Below are positions 9,233 to 18,408 of a stretch of 61,523 bases of DNA, piece after piece. Every line of letters starts with the position of its first letter. Within the stretch, counting starts at the first letter, position 1. The notes below the pieces were generated by a model that saw nothing but the letters and a program-made list of their open reading frames with translations, was not told where the DNA came from and made no database searches. The position numbers were made by a program, and so were the translations under genes. The DNA is from Rhodospirillales bacterium (lineage in GTDB: Bacteria > Pseudomonadota > Alphaproteobacteria > Rhodospirillales > Shumkoniaceae), in the NCBI GenBank assembly GCA_014859895.1, contig JACZKS010000179.1, forward strand, positions 1 through 61,523, written 5' to 3'.

Positions 9233-9640
9233 CTATTTTACCGTGGCGAGATAGGCGGCGATGTCCTGGCGTTCGTTCTCGGGCTTGAGTTTGAAGACCA
9301 TCTTCGACTTGGCCTTCGGGTTGCCGGTCACCTTTTCCATGAAATCCTTCGGGTCCTGGAGGTAGGGGACGATCTTGTCCTCGGTCCAGTTCAGGCCCTT
9401 GCTGCCTGCCTCGACATAGCTCGCGGAATACTTGAAGCCTTCGGCCGTGCCAGCCTTCTTGCCGACGATGCCGAACAGCGACGGCCCCACCTTGTTCTTG
9501 CCTTTCTCGACGGTATGGCAAGCCACGCACCGTTTCTTGAAGGCGGCCTCGCCATTGGCGGCGTCGGCGGCGACGGCCTGACTGCTGGCGACCAACATCG
9601 CGCACAAGGCGCCAAGGGCGATGGATGAAGCTTTGAACAT
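9233..9640 (-). CDS. Class I c-type cytochrome (cytochrome c2-like), periplasmic
   Basis: 135-residue exported monohaem cytochrome. A signal peptide covers residues 1-24 (cleavage after AVAA). The haem-binding motif is CVACH, followed by KVGPSLFGIVGKKAG; the distal Met ligand is probably in the KSKMVF segment. The mature domain is about 110 residues, normal for cytochrome c2/c550-type electron carriers. AAAGGAA precedes the ATG. It stands alone between terminators, so the redox partner is not indicated. Confidence 0.93.
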   Translation of the reverse strand: MFKASSIALGALCAMLVASSQAVAADAANGEAAFKKRCVACHTVEKGKNKVGPSLFGIVGKKAGTAEGFKYSASYVEAGSKGLNWTEDKIVPYLQDPKDFMEKVTGNPKAKSKMVFKLKPENERQDIAAYLATVK

Positions 9641-9888
9641 CGGGTTCCTTTCACTAACTGTCGGGTGGCCAACTCGGTCGGCCGCATTATCCGTACGATG
9701 TTGCCGCGAGGCAACAATCCGCTACCGCGCCGGTAGACCCGTCGGAAGTGGGGAGGATGGGCGCCGAACGCAAGGACGGGGATGCGGCGGGGGCAAACAG
9801 CCAGTATACTCTTCGTCTGGAACCTGGAGGCCGGCCGGCTGCCGGGTTCCACGGAGGGGTCCGTTCGGGGTTGGAGAAGGGTTGGACG

Positions 9889-11025
9889 ATGGCTAAATCG
9901 AGTGTCCTGTCGCAAGCGGACGTCATGGCGTTGCTGGAGGATTCATCCGGCAGCAAACGAGCCGAGACCGCCAGGAAAATCGCCATCGAGTTTAATCAGG
10001 CGGAATTGACCGAGACCCAGCGGCGGCTGGCCGAGGACATCTTCCGGCTGATGGTCAAGGACGCCGAGATCCGGGTCCGCGAGGCGCTGTCCAGCAACCT
10101 GATGTCCAATCCCCTGGTTCCCCGCGACGTGGCGATGACGATGGCGCATGACGTCTCGTCCGTCGCCCTTCCCGTCCTCCAGTATTCCGAGGTTTTGACC
10201 GACGAGGACCTGTTGGCGATCATTCGCTCGCAGGACACCGAAAAACAGGTGGCGATCGCCAGCCGGGCCAGCGTGTCGGAAGCCGTTTCCGACGCCATCG
10301 TCGATACCAAGAAGGAAGAAGTGGTGACCCGGCTGGTGGCGAATCCGGGAGCCGACATTTCCGAGGGGTCGCTGGGCCGGGTCGTCGATTCGCTTGGCAA
10401 CCGCGAATCCGTGCAGGAAGCGATGGTCAACCGCCCCCGGCTGCCGGTCACCGTGGCCGAGCGGCTGGTGACGCTGGTATCCGAACACCTGAAGGCCGAA
10501 ATCGCCCAGCGCTTCGACTTGCCGGCCGACACCATGACGGATCTCATCCTGCAGATCCGCGAGCGGGCGGTGCTGTCGCTGTCGTCGGGCAGCAGCGATG
10601 ACGACCTGCATCAACTGGTCCGGCAGTTGAAGACGAACGGTCGCCTGACCCCCTCGATCGTGCTGCGCGCACTGTGCATGGGCGACCTGCCCTTCTTCGA
10701 GGCGGCGATGGCCGAACTGGCCAACATTTCCATCCTCAATGCGCGCGAACTCATTCACGATGCCGGCAAGCGGGGACTGAAGGCGCTTTTTGACCGAGCC
10801 AAGTTGCCGCGCAGCTATTTTCCGGCCCTTCGCGCCGCCATCGATGTCGCCTGGGAAACCGCATACGACGGCGGCGATCAGGACCGCGAACGCTATTCAC
10901 GCCGGATGATCGAGCGCATCCTGACCCAGTACGGCGATCTCGGCGTGCAATTCGAGGCCGACGACTTGGAATACCTGCTGACGAAGATGAACACCCTGCC
11001 CATCGATCCGGCGCCCGAGGCATAG
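9889..11025 (+). CDS. DUF2336 domain-containing protein
   Basis: 378-residue cytoplasmic protein, almost entirely alpha-helical, with repeating HEAT-like helical pairs. It matches the DUF2336 family found mainly in alphaproteobacteria, with recurring segments such as LMSNPLVPRDVAMTMAHD and LVSEHLKAEIAQRF. The function is unknown. The ATG at 9889 follows GGAGAAGGG; the upstream open frame is not conserved-looking and is ignored. It ends 17 bp before the convergent DctP gene. Confidence 0.85.
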   Translation: MAKSSVLSQADVMALLEDSSGSKRAETARKIAIEFNQAELTETQRRLAEDIFRLMVKDAEIRVREALSSNLMSNPLVPRDVAMTMAHDVSSVALPVLQYSEVLTDEDLLAIIRSQDTEKQVAIASRASVSEAVSDAIVDTKKEEVVTRLVANPGADISEGSLGRVVDSLGNRESVQEAMVNRPRLPVTVAERLVTLVSEHLKAEIAQRFDLPADTMTDLILQIRERAVLSLSSGSSDDDLHQLVRQLKTNGRLTPSIVLRALCMGDLPFFEAAMAELANISILNARELIHDAGKRGLKALFDRAKLPRSYFPALRAAIDVAWETAYDGGDQDRERYSRRMIERILTQYGDLGVQFEADDLEYLLTKMNTLPIDPAPEA

Positions 11026-11042
11026 GGGCGGCTGCCGGCGTT

Positions 11043-12188
11043 TCAGGGGCTGGACAGTTCCTGCCAGATCGCGTAGTCGCGGCGGAAGGCGGTCAGCGAA
11101 TTCCACACCTCGCGGAAGGTTTCGTCGCTTGCCGAGCGTTCGGCGGCCACCTCGGCCCAGGTCGTTTCCAGCGTTTCCAGGAAGGCCGGGGGCCAGCGGT
11201 GGATTTTCGCACCCTCGGCATAGATCTTCTTCAGCGCAGTGAACTGGATGGCGGCACCCTCGGCCAACCCGTAACGGATGTTGTCGCCGCAAACGGTTTC
11301 GACCTGGGCCTTGGCCTGCGAGGAGAGGGCATCCCACTTACTCCGGTTGACCATCAATTCCAGCATGGTCACCGGCTGGTGCCAGCCGGGGAAATAGTAG
11401 TGTTCGGCCATCTTGTGCAGGCCGAGCTGAAGGTCGATGGCCGGCATCGAAAACTCGGCGGCATTGATGGCGCCCGATTCCAGGGCGGGGAAGATCTCGC
11501 TGTCGCCCAACATCCGTGGCTTGGCCCCCAGTTTGGCCAGGACGTCGGCTCCAAGCCCGTAGATGCGGATCTTCAGGCCGCGCAGATCCTCGGGGCTCAA
11601 GATCTGCTGGTGGAACCAGCCGGAAGCCTCCGGCCCCAGGATGCCGCAGAACATGCTGTGGATGCCGTGCCGTTCGTAGATCTTGTCGAAGATCTCGCGA
11701 CCGCCGCCGAAATAGATCCAGGCCAGATATTCGACGGCATCGGGCCCGAACGGCACGGCGCCGAAGAGTTGCAGCGCCGGCGCCCTGTCGCGCCACAGAC
11801 CGGGCGAGGCGAAGGCGGCGTCTATGGCGCCCGAGGCGACGGCATCGAAGATCTCGGTGGAAGGGACCAGGGTGTCGGGTTCGTTGAAGCGGATTTGCAT
11901 TTGGCCGCCGGAAATGCGCCAGGTTTCCTTTTCCAGGCGTTTGGCCAGGCTGCCGATCTGCGGCAGTTTTCCCGAATAGGCGCTGGCCATCTTCCAAGAA
12001 ACCGCAGGTGTTTCGATCCGCAGGTCGACATCCTTCGCGGGCTCGGCACCCGGCGGCGACAGATTCTCGACTCCCGGAGTGGCGAGGGCGGCCTTTGTTT
12101 CGTCGTGAAGGTGGGGTGCCAATAGAGTGGCGCCAATCACCACGCCGATCACCGTGCCAATGACGATCCCGATGATCGCATTGCGCAT
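11043..12188 (-). CDS. DctP-type TRAP transporter substrate-binding protein, membrane-anchored
   Basis: 381 residues with an N-terminal hydrophobic helix (residues 4-24, MRNAIIGIVIGTVIGVVIGA) that looks like an uncleaved anchor or signal, then a Pro-rich linker and a DctP domain (FNEPDTLVPSTEIFDAVASG, SPEDLRGLKIRIYG, SGAINAAEFSMP). The ERHGIH...GWFHQQ region resembles receptors for 2-oxo or mandelate-like acids, but the substrate is not predictable. An excellent AAGGAGGTGG ribosome site precedes the ATG. No DctQ or DctM gene is adjacent, so it is an orphan receptor in this window. Confidence 0.9.
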   Translation of the reverse strand: MRNAIIGIVIGTVIGVVIGATLLAPHLHDETKAALATPGVENLSPPGAEPAKDVDLRIETPAVSWKMASAYSGKLPQIGSLAKRLEKETWRISGGQMQIRFNEPDTLVPSTEIFDAVASGAIDAAFASPGLWRDRAPALQLFGAVPFGPDAVEYLAWIYFGGGREIFDKIYERHGIHSMFCGILGPEASGWFHQQILSPEDLRGLKIRIYGLGADVLAKLGAKPRMLGDSEIFPALESGAINAAEFSMPAIDLQLGLHKMAEHYYFPGWHQPVTMLELMVNRSKWDALSSQAKAQVETVCGDNIRYGLAEGAAIQFTALKKIYAEGAKIHRWPPAFLETLETTWAEVAAERSASDETFREVWNSLTAFRRDYAIWQELSSP

Positions 12189-12260
12189 GCCACCTCCTTG
12201 CCAGGATCCCGGTCGGCTTTCGACGTGCGGGCTGTTCCCGCCTTCTGATCATGGAGACTG

Positions 12261-12290
12261 ACAAAAAACCCCCTTGTCGTGCAAGGGGGC
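12261..12290 (-). terminator. Rho-independent terminator of tRNA-Pro
   Basis: On the minus strand, GCCCCCTTGC and CAAGGGGG form a stem followed by six T residues, immediately 3' of the tRNA. Confidence 0.85.
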
Positions 12291-12293
12291 AAT

Positions 12294-12370
12294 TGGTCGG
12301 GGCGACTGGATTCGAACCAGCGACTTCTACCTCCCGAAGATAGCGCTCTACCAGGCTGAGCTACGCCCCG
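12294..12370 (-). tRNA. tRNA-Pro (anticodon CGG)
   Basis: 77-nt cloverleaf on the minus strand. The acceptor stem CGGGGCG pairs with CGCCCCG, D-arm AGCTCAGCCTGGTAGAGC, anticodon loop CTTCGGGAG (CGG), T-arm GCTGGTTCGAATCCAGT, and CCA is encoded. It is followed by a terminator. Confidence 0.97.
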
Positions 12371-12487
12371 GACCGTCGTGGACGGGTTTATACCCTTGTC
12401 GGGAGAGGAGGGCAAGGTCCGTCTCGCCGCCCGCTGCGGGAGTTCTGCAATACCGGCGAATGGACTGGATTCGGCCGCCGGCCGGCC

Positions 12488-13504
12488 CTAGTAGGCGCGG
12501 TGGATCGAGAAATCGATAAGCTCGATGAGGGCATCCTTCTCGGCGCCGTCCGCGAAGATCCCGAGGGCGTCCCTGGCGATGGCGCCATAGTGGCGGGCCC
12601 GCTCGATGGTGTCTTCCAGCGATTGGTAGCGGCCCATCAGGCCGACCGCCTTGTCGAAGTCGCCTTCCTTCTGGTCGAGGTCTTCCAGCGTGCGCCGCCA
12701 AAAGGCGCGCTCCGCCTCACTGCCGCGCCGAAATGCCAGAATCACCGGCAGAGTGATCTTGCCCTCGCGGAAATCGTCGCCGACGGTCTTTCCCAGCTTG
12801 GCCTGCTTGGCCGAATAGTCCAGCACGTCGTCGATCAGTTGGAAAGCAATGCCCAGGTTCATGCCGTAGGATTCAAGCGCCTCTTTTTCCACCGCCGGGC
12901 GGTCGGCGACGATGGCGCCGATCTGGCAGGCGGCGGCGAACAACTGCGCGGTCTTGGCCTTGATGACGTCCATGTAGGCGGTTTCGCCGGTCTCGGTGTC
13001 GTTGGCGGTGACCAACTGCGCCACTTCGCCCTCGGCAATCACCGAGGAGGCGTGGGACAGGATGGCAAGCACTTCCAGCGATCCGTCCTCGACCATCAGT
13101 TCGAAGGATCGGGCAAACAGGAAATCGCCAACCAGCACGCTGGTCTTGTTGCCCCACACCGCGTTGGCCGAGGCCAATCCGCGTCGGAGCTCGCTGCGAT
13201 CGACCACGTCATCGTGCAGCAGGGTTGCCGTGTGGATGAATTCGACACAGGCGGCCAGCGCGACGTGGCGGGTGCCGGTGTAGCCGCACAGGCGAGAGGC
13301 CGCCAGGGTGAGGACCGGCCGCAGCCGCTTGCCGCCAGCGGCGACGATATGGCCGGCCAACTGCGGGATGAGGGCGACCGGGCTGTGCATGCGCCGCACG
13401 ATCAGCTCGTTGACCGCCTTGAGGTCGGCCGCCACTAGGCGGGTGAGGGCCTCAAGAGAGGGTTGTGGCTCGCGCTTTCCGTTCAGATCGACAACGATGC
13501 CCAA
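12488..13504 (-). CDS. ispB: All-trans polyprenyl diphosphate synthase (octaprenyl/decaprenyl type)
   Basis: Makes the long isoprenoid side chain of ubiquinone from farnesyl diphosphate and isopentenyl diphosphate. 338 residues with both Asp-rich motifs: LLHDDVVD (first, preceded by the GGKRLRPVL substrate segment) and FQLIDDVLDY (second). I use a TTG start at 13504, four bases after GGGAGAGG, which gives MGIVVDLNGKREPQPS; an upstream start would add 19 residues without a ribosome site. In alphaproteobacteria the product is usually the C10 chain of UQ-10, but chain length cannot be read from the motifs. It is divergent from the DUF2007-methyltransferase pair. Confidence 0.92.
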   Translation of the reverse strand: MGIVVDLNGKREPQPSLEALTRLVAADLKAVNELIVRRMHSPVALIPQLAGHIVAAGGKRLRPVLTLAASRLCGYTGTRHVALAACVEFIHTATLLHDDVVDRSELRRGLASANAVWGNKTSVLVGDFLFARSFELMVEDGSLEVLAILSHASSVIAEGEVAQLVTANDTETGETAYMDVIKAKTAQLFAAACQIGAIVADRPAVEKEALESYGMNLGIAFQLIDDVLDYSAKQAKLGKTVGDDFREGKITLPVILAFRRGSEAERAFWRRTLEDLDQKEGDFDKAVGLMGRYQSLEDTIERARHYGAIARDALGIFADGAEKDALIELIDFSIHRAY

Positions 13505-13630
13505 TATTCCTCTCCCGATCCGCTTGACGTGAACCCCCGGCCCCTGGAGCATAAGAAGCACGGGGCCGCGCGGTCAACCCCGCCGAACGGCGAGGGAAAA
13601 GGCCGGGCAGCCCGGCGAACAGGGGGCGTC

Positions 13631-13873
13631 ATGAAAGAACTGGTGCGAACCAACGATCCGGTCCTGATCTCGTGGCTGACCGCTGCCCTCGGCGAGGCGT
13701 CGATTCAAGCGTTCGTGCTGGATACCCATACCGCCGTCCTCGAAGGCAGCGTTTCCGCCATCCAGCGCCGGGTCATGGTCGCCGATGAAGATTTTGTCCG
13801 GGCTTCGAAGGTGCTGGCCGATGCCGAGGCTGGCCGATACGTCGGGGGCGGAGATGACGACGTCGACGGGTGA
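13631..13873 (+). CDS. DUF2007 family small protein
   Basis: 80-residue protein matching DUF2007, a small ferredoxin-like-fold family sometimes called putative signal-transducing protein. It begins MKELVRTNDPVLISWLTAAL, with the typical VLDTHTAVLEGSVSAIQRRVMV core. The function is unknown. AGGGGG precedes the ATG. It overlaps the following methyltransferase gene by 20 bp, a pairing common in alphaproteobacteria. Confidence 0.85.
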   Translation: MKELVRTNDPVLISWLTAALGEASIQAFVLDTHTAVLEGSVSAIQRRVMVADEDFVRASKVLADAEAGRYVGGGDDDVDG

Positions 13874-14630
13874 AACCGATTTCACCATCGACGGGGTGCT
13901 TGGCGGGCGGCTTCGCATCCGTCAGCCGGCGGCCGGCTACCGGGCCGCCATCGACCCGGTGTTCCTGGCCGCGGCGGTACTGGCCAAGGCGGGCGAGCAG
14001 GTGCTCGACGTTGGCTGCGGGGTGGGTACTGCCGGGTTGTGCCTGGCCACCCGCGTCGATGGCGTACGGGTCAGCGGTATCGACATGCAGCGCGACTTGG
14101 TGACGCTGGCAGCCGCCAATGCCAGAGAAAACGGCTTGGCCGGGCGCGTCGACTTCATGGCCGGCGACCTTTTGCGGCCGCCGCCGCGCCTGGCAGCCGG
14201 CACCTTCGATCACGTCATGGCCAATCCGCCCTTTGTCGCCGCCGGTCGCGGTAACCCGCCGCCCGATCCGGCCAAGGCTGCGGCCGCCATCGAGGGGGAG
14301 GCGCGGCTGGCCGACTGGGTGCGCTTCTGCCTCGCCATGGCCCGGCCGAAAGGCAGCGTCACCATCGTTCATCGGGCCGACCGGCTGGACGAATTGCTGG
14401 CCCTCATGCGTCAGGGATTGGGCGACCTCACGGTATTTCCGCTGTGGCCGGGCGGGAGCCCTGCCGCCGACGAGCGGCCAAAGCCGGCCAAGCGGATCAT
14501 CGTCAGCGGCCGCAAGGGAATTGCCGCGCCCTTGAGCCTGCTTCCCGGGCTGGTGCTGCACGCCGCCGACGGTACCTATACCGACGCGGCAGAGCGGGTG
14601 CTTCGTGACGGAGCCGCGCTGACGTCCTAG
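13854..14630 (+). CDS. tRNA1(Val) (adenine-N6)-methyltransferase-like (TrmN6/YfiC family)
   Basis: 258-residue class I SAM-dependent methyltransferase. The SAM-binding motif is VLDVGCGVGTAGLCLA and the N6-adenine motif is NPPF (in HVMANPPFVAAGRGN). The N-terminus GVLGGRLRIRQPAAGYRAAID is characteristic of the COG4123/YfiC group, whose E. coli member modifies A37 of tRNA1(Val); the same target is inferred here. The ATG at 13854 has GGGGGCGGAG in front and lies inside the end of the DUF2007 gene, suggesting translational coupling. Confidence 0.85.
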   Translation: MTTSTGETDFTIDGVLGGRLRIRQPAAGYRAAIDPVFLAAAVLAKAGEQVLDVGCGVGTAGLCLATRVDGVRVSGIDMQRDLVTLAAANARENGLAGRVDFMAGDLLRPPPRLAAGTFDHVMANPPFVAAGRGNPPPDPAKAAAAIEGEARLADWVRFCLAMARPKGSVTIVHRADRLDELLALMRQGLGDLTVFPLWPGGSPAADERPKPAKRIIVSGRKGIAAPLSLLPGLVLHAADGTYTDAAERVLRDGAALTS

Positions 14631-14842
14631 CTTCGCGGGCGCGATTTTTTTTATCAAGCTCGGGAATACCGATTTCGGCAGAGCGGTCCGTATTCCTACT
14701 GCTGGTCGCGAGAGGGCTCGTTCCTTTCGCCCGTGACGCGCGCCAGTGCCGACGATGGCATTCGTGCGGGCCGGAAACATCGGGCAGCCCTCGGCCATGG
14801 GAAGGGGGCAACACCGTAGGCGGCAATGTTTTGAATAAGGCG

Positions 14843-16111
14843 ATGGCGACCTCCTATAGAAGTTCCGCGGCCGTGCTCGTCGCCGTCCGGCGGGCGCTCG
14901 CGCGCCTGTTTCTCTTGGGCGGGCGGGGGCAGCCACTGGCGCCTGTGAAATCAGCCTCATCCCGCCGCCTGGTGGCCTATTTCGGACAGGACTGTACCGA
15001 CAGTGCGGTCATCCGGCGCATCAGCGCCCTTCAAGCCACAGGGCTCGAAGTGGTCGGCTTCACCTTCCGGCGGCAGAAGTTCAACAGTGACTTTGTCCCC
15101 ACCTGGGACAATGTAGCGCTTGGGGAGACCCGCGACCGACACTACCTGGGACGGCTCCTGAAACTCGCCCGGGCGGCTTGGCTGATCGCGCGTCATCGGC
15201 GGTGCCTGGCGGGCGCCACGCTCATTTATGCTCGCAACATCGATATGGCCCTTTGCGCACTGCTGGCAAAGCTGTTGAGCGGCTCCCCAGCCCCCCTGGT
15301 CTACGAAGTGCTCGATATCCAGCGAGCGTTCCTGGGAGATCGGCCATTCGCCAAGATATTGCGCTGGGTCGAGCGCTGCGTCTTGCGATGCACCCGGCTG
15401 CTGGTGGTCAGTTCGCCGGGGTTCATGCGGAACTACTTCCTCCCCGTGCAAAAATACCGGGGCGGCTGGTTCCTGCTGGAAAACAAGATCCTGGGCACCC
15501 AGCTCCGTGCCGCGGGCTCGACCCTTGGCCAGACTTCGGCACGCCCCGCCGAACATCATAACGGCCGGTGGGTGATCGGGTGGTTTGGCACGTTACGTTG
15601 CGTCCGCAGCCTGGATATCCTCTGCCGGCTCGCCGACCGATGCCCCGACAAGGTGTTGATTTACCTTCGAGGGTTTCCCACCGAAACCAGCTTGGAATCC
15701 TTCCTGGGGGTGGTGCAGCAGCGGCCGAATATGATCTACGACGGCGAGTACTTCAGCCCGCACGATCTGCCCGACTTGCATAAGAGGATTGATTTCGGTT
15801 GGTGCTTCGATTTCCTTGATCCCGGGGCGAATTCGGACTGGTTGTTGCCCAACCGCTTTTACGATTGCGGCTATTTCAACGTTCCCGCGTTGGCGCCCAC
15901 CGGTACCTGGACCGGTCAATGTATTTCGACCTTGGGCATGGGCTGGACGTTTAAGTCCCCCTTCGCGGATGAAATCGCCCGCTTCCTCGATACCGTCACC
16001 CCTCAGGAGGTGGCCGCACGACGTGCGAACATGGCCCAGCTGCCGCGATCGCTGTTTTGCGAGGAAGACGATACGCTCAGACTGGCAAAGCAGTTGAAAA
16101 TCCACCGATGA
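14843..16111 (+). CDS. Glycosyltransferase, ExoL-like
   Basis: About 422-residue glycosyltransferase resembling the rhizobial succinoglycan enzyme ExoL. Conserved-looking segments are LVAYFGQDCTDSAVIRRISA, WDNVALGETRD, ATLIYARNIDMALCALLAK and LLVVSSPGFMRNYF, with a GT-B-like C-terminal half (WVIGWFGTLRCVRSLDILCR). It would act at the cytoplasmic face in surface polysaccharide synthesis; acceptor and sugar are unknown. A TTG at 14831 or the ATG at 14843 could be the start and neither has a convincing ribosome site. It stands alone, with no other polysaccharide genes adjacent. The 14631-14842 gap upstream contains no clear gene. Confidence 0.75.
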   Translation: MATSYRSSAAVLVAVRRALARLFLLGGRGQPLAPVKSASSRRLVAYFGQDCTDSAVIRRISALQATGLEVVGFTFRRQKFNSDFVPTWDNVALGETRDRHYLGRLLKLARAAWLIARHRRCLAGATLIYARNIDMALCALLAKLLSGSPAPLVYEVLDIQRAFLGDRPFAKILRWVERCVLRCTRLLVVSSPGFMRNYFLPVQKYRGGWFLLENKILGTQLRAAGSTLGQTSARPAEHHNGRWVIGWFGTLRCVRSLDILCRLADRCPDKVLIYLRGFPTETSLESFLGVVQQRPNMIYDGEYFSPHDLPDLHKRIDFGWCFDFLDPGANSDWLLPNRFYDCGYFNVPALAPTGTWTGQCISTLGMGWTFKSPFADEIARFLDTVTPQEVAARRANMAQLPRSLFCEEDDTLRLAKQLKIHR

Positions 16112-16232
16112 CGTTGCCTAACCCGGGCAATCGGTCGGGCGCCGTCCTGGCGCCATGGCGCGCGGTCATGCACCTCCTATATCATTGCCTTGACGTGCCA
16201 CCACCCCTTAGCGTCGAGGAAAAGGAAAACCC

Positions 16233-17087
16233 ATGCGCCTGTCGCCGAGAAGCCTCGTTTCCTTTGCCCGCTGGCGCGAGCCGGCGCCGGTGGTGGCGGT
16301 CCTCAGGCTGGCGGGCATCGTCGGGCAGATGGGGCCGTTGCGGCGAGGCCTGAGCCTGGCGGCGCTGGCCGGGCCGATCGAGCGGGCATTCGGGCTGCGT
16401 CACCTCAAGGCGGTGGCGCTCTCCGTCAACTCGCCGGGCGGTTCGCCCGTCCAATCCTCGCTGATTGCCGGGCGCATCCGCGCGTTGGCCGACGAGAAGA
16501 AAGTGCCGGTCGTCGCCTTTGCCGAGGATGTCGCCGCCTCCGGCGGCTACTGGCTGGCCTGCGCCGCCGACGAGATCTACGCCGATGCGGCTTCCATCAT
16601 CGGCTCGATCGGGGTAATTTCCTCCGGTTTCGGCTTTCAGGACTTGTTGCGCCGTATTGGCGTCGAACGCCGTCTGCACGCTTCGGGCGCCCGAAAGGGC
16701 ATGCTCGACCCGTTTTCGCGCGAGCGGCCCGAGGACGTCGAACATCTCGAGGCCTTGCAGCATAGCGTTCATCAGGACTTCATCGAAATGGTGCGGGCCC
16801 GTCGCGGCGGCCGCTTGCAAGCACCCGAGGAAGACCTGTTCAGCGGCGCCTTCTGGAGCGGGCGCACCGCGCTCGGCATGGGCCTGATCGACGGCATCGG
16901 CGACTTGCGCTCCGTCATGCGTGAACGTTTCGGTGAATGGGTCAAGCTGCGCCCGGTGGTCGCCGAAAAAGGATGGCTGCGTCGGCGGGTCGGCTTGGTG
17001 GGGACGGGCGGCGATGCCGGCGCCTGGGCGGACGCGGTTCTTTCCGCCGTCGAGGAGCGGATGACCTGGGGCCGATTCGGCTTGTGA
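16233..17087 (+). CDS. S49 family (SppA/SohB-like) serine peptidase
   Basis: 284-residue member of the signal peptide peptidase A / SohB family. Motifs include ALSVNSPGGSPVQSSLIAGR (ClpP-like fold) and the nucleophile region EDVAASGGYWLACAADEI, with Ser in ASGGYW; the conserved KGMLDPFSRERPED loop follows. There is no strong N-terminal transmembrane helix, unlike classical SppA, so it may be cytoplasmic or peripheral. GAGGAAAAGGAA precedes the ATG. It may clear membrane or signal peptides, by family analogy. Confidence 0.88.
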   Translation: MRLSPRSLVSFARWREPAPVVAVLRLAGIVGQMGPLRRGLSLAALAGPIERAFGLRHLKAVALSVNSPGGSPVQSSLIAGRIRALADEKKVPVVAFAEDVAASGGYWLACAADEIYADAASIIGSIGVISSGFGFQDLLRRIGVERRLHASGARKGMLDPFSRERPEDVEHLEALQHSVHQDFIEMVRARRGGRLQAPEEDLFSGAFWSGRTALGMGLIDGIGDLRSVMRERFGEWVKLRPVVAEKGWLRRRVGLVGTGGDAGAWADAVLSAVEERMTWGRFGL

Positions 17088-17132
17088 TCGGTTCGCCTTG
17101 ACCCGGTGAAGGGCGGGCCCTAAAACCGGGAC

Positions 17133-17390
17133 ATGCTCGGTCTCAGCCTCGGCAAACTCCTGTTTACGATCATAGTGGTCGCCGCCGTCTTTTTCGGCTG
17201 GAAATGGCTGAGCCGCATGCAGGCGGTTCGGGGCGGGGCGCCGCGGCGCGTCCGCGAGAAGGCGGACCGTCCCTCGGCGCCGCCGGCGGTCGAGGCGGTC
17301 GATATGGTCGCCTGCCCGGTTTGTGGTGACTACGTGCCGGCCAAGGGCGCCCGAAGCTGCGGCCGTTCCGGCTGCCCCTATCCAGGTTGA
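17133..17390 (+). CDS. Small membrane-anchored zinc-ribbon-like protein
   Basis: 85 residues. One N-terminal membrane helix (residues 7-26, LGKLLFTIIVVAAVFFGWKW) is followed by a basic Pro-rich linker and four Cys in a CPVC...SC...CP pattern (ACPVCGDYVPAKGARSCGRS), suggesting a cytoplasmic zinc-binding knuckle. I do not know a function for it. It lies 45 bp after the S49 peptidase gene and may share its transcript. Confidence 0.7.
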   Translation: MLGLSLGKLLFTIIVVAAVFFGWKWLSRMQAVRGGAPRRVREKADRPSAPPAVEAVDMVACPVCGDYVPAKGARSCGRSGCPYPG

Positions 17391-17533
17391 TCCCCGGCCT
17401 GCGAACGCGCAGGTTGTACTATTTAAACCCCCGCGAGAACCGGCCACCCAGCGGTCCTGTTTCCTTGACCGGTTGTGCCGACGCGGATTAGTCTTTCGCG
17501 CAACGATAAATCAAACGGATCGTCAACAACTTC

Positions 17534-18406
17534 ATGTCCGAAGCTCCCCAAGACAAGCCCAGTTTTCAATCTTTGATCCTCACCCTGGAGTCGTTCTGGG
17601 CGGCGCGCGGGTGCGTGCTGCTGCAGCCCTATGACATGGAAGTGGGGGCGGGAACCTTCCATCCGGCGACGACGTTGCGTACCCTCGGCCCCACGCCGTG
17701 GAAGGCCGCCTACGTGCAGCCGTCACGTCGCCCGACCGATGGCCGTTACGGCGAGAATCCCAACCGTTTGCAGCACTTTTATCAATACCAGGTGGTGCTC
17801 AAGCCGTCGCCGGCCGACGTCCAGCAGCTTTACCTCGACAGCCTCAATCATTTGGGAATCGACCCGGCGATGCATGACATCCGCTTCGTCGAGGACGACT
17901 GGGAAAGTCCGACGCTGGGCGCCTGGGGACTTGGCTGGGAAGTGTGGTGCGACGGCATGGAGGTGACGCAGTTCACCTACTTCCAGCAGGTGGGGGGCTT
18001 TGAATGCGCCCCCGTCACCGCCGAGATCACTTACGGAATCGAACGGCTGGCCATGTTCATCCAGGAGGTCGAGAACGTCTACGACCTCGACTGGAACGGC
18101 GCCGGCGTCACCTACGGCGACGTCTTCTTGCGGGCCGAGCGCGAGTATTCGGCCCACAATTTCGAGCACGCCAACACCGAAATCCTGCTCCGGCATTTCA
18201 AGGATGCCGAGGGCGAGTGCATGGCGCTGCTGGACAAGAAGCTGGCGCTGCCCGCCTATGACCAGTGCATCAAGGCGAGCCATCTGTTCAACCTTCTGGA
18301 CGCGCGCGGCGTCATCAGCGTGACCGAGCGCGCCTCCTACATCGGCCGTGTACGGGCGCTCGCCAAGGGCTGCTGCGAAGGCTGGTTAGCCGGGGCGGGA
18401 GCCTGA
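17534..18406 (+). CDS. glyQ: Glycine--tRNA ligase alpha subunit
   Basis: Catalytic subunit of the bacterial alpha2beta2 glycyl-tRNA synthetase. 290 residues, normal length. Typical N-terminus [20 protein letters not shown], class II motif 2 region [20 protein letters not shown], and [12 protein letters not shown]. glyS follows after 2 bp, so the two subunits are co-expressed. Confidence 0.97.
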   Translation: MSEAPQDKPSFQSLILTLESFWAARGCVLLQPYDMEVGAGTFHPATTLRTLGPTPWKAAYVQPSRRPTDGRYGENPNRLQHFYQYQVVLKPSPADVQQLYLDSLNHLGIDPAMHDIRFVEDDWESPTLGAWGLGWEVWCDGMEVTQFTYFQQVGGFECAPVTAEITYGIERLAMFIQEVENVYDLDWNGAGVTYGDVFLRAEREYSAHNFEHANTEILLRHFKDAEGECMALLDKKLALPAYDQCIKASHLFNLLDARGVISVTERASYIGRVRALAKGCCEGWLAGAGA

Positions 18407-18408
18407 CC

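Noticed and set aside
12274-12519. Small ORF over tRNA-Pro (GDWIRTSDFYLPK...)
   Set aside because: This is the well-known antisense translation of a tRNA, not a protein gene.
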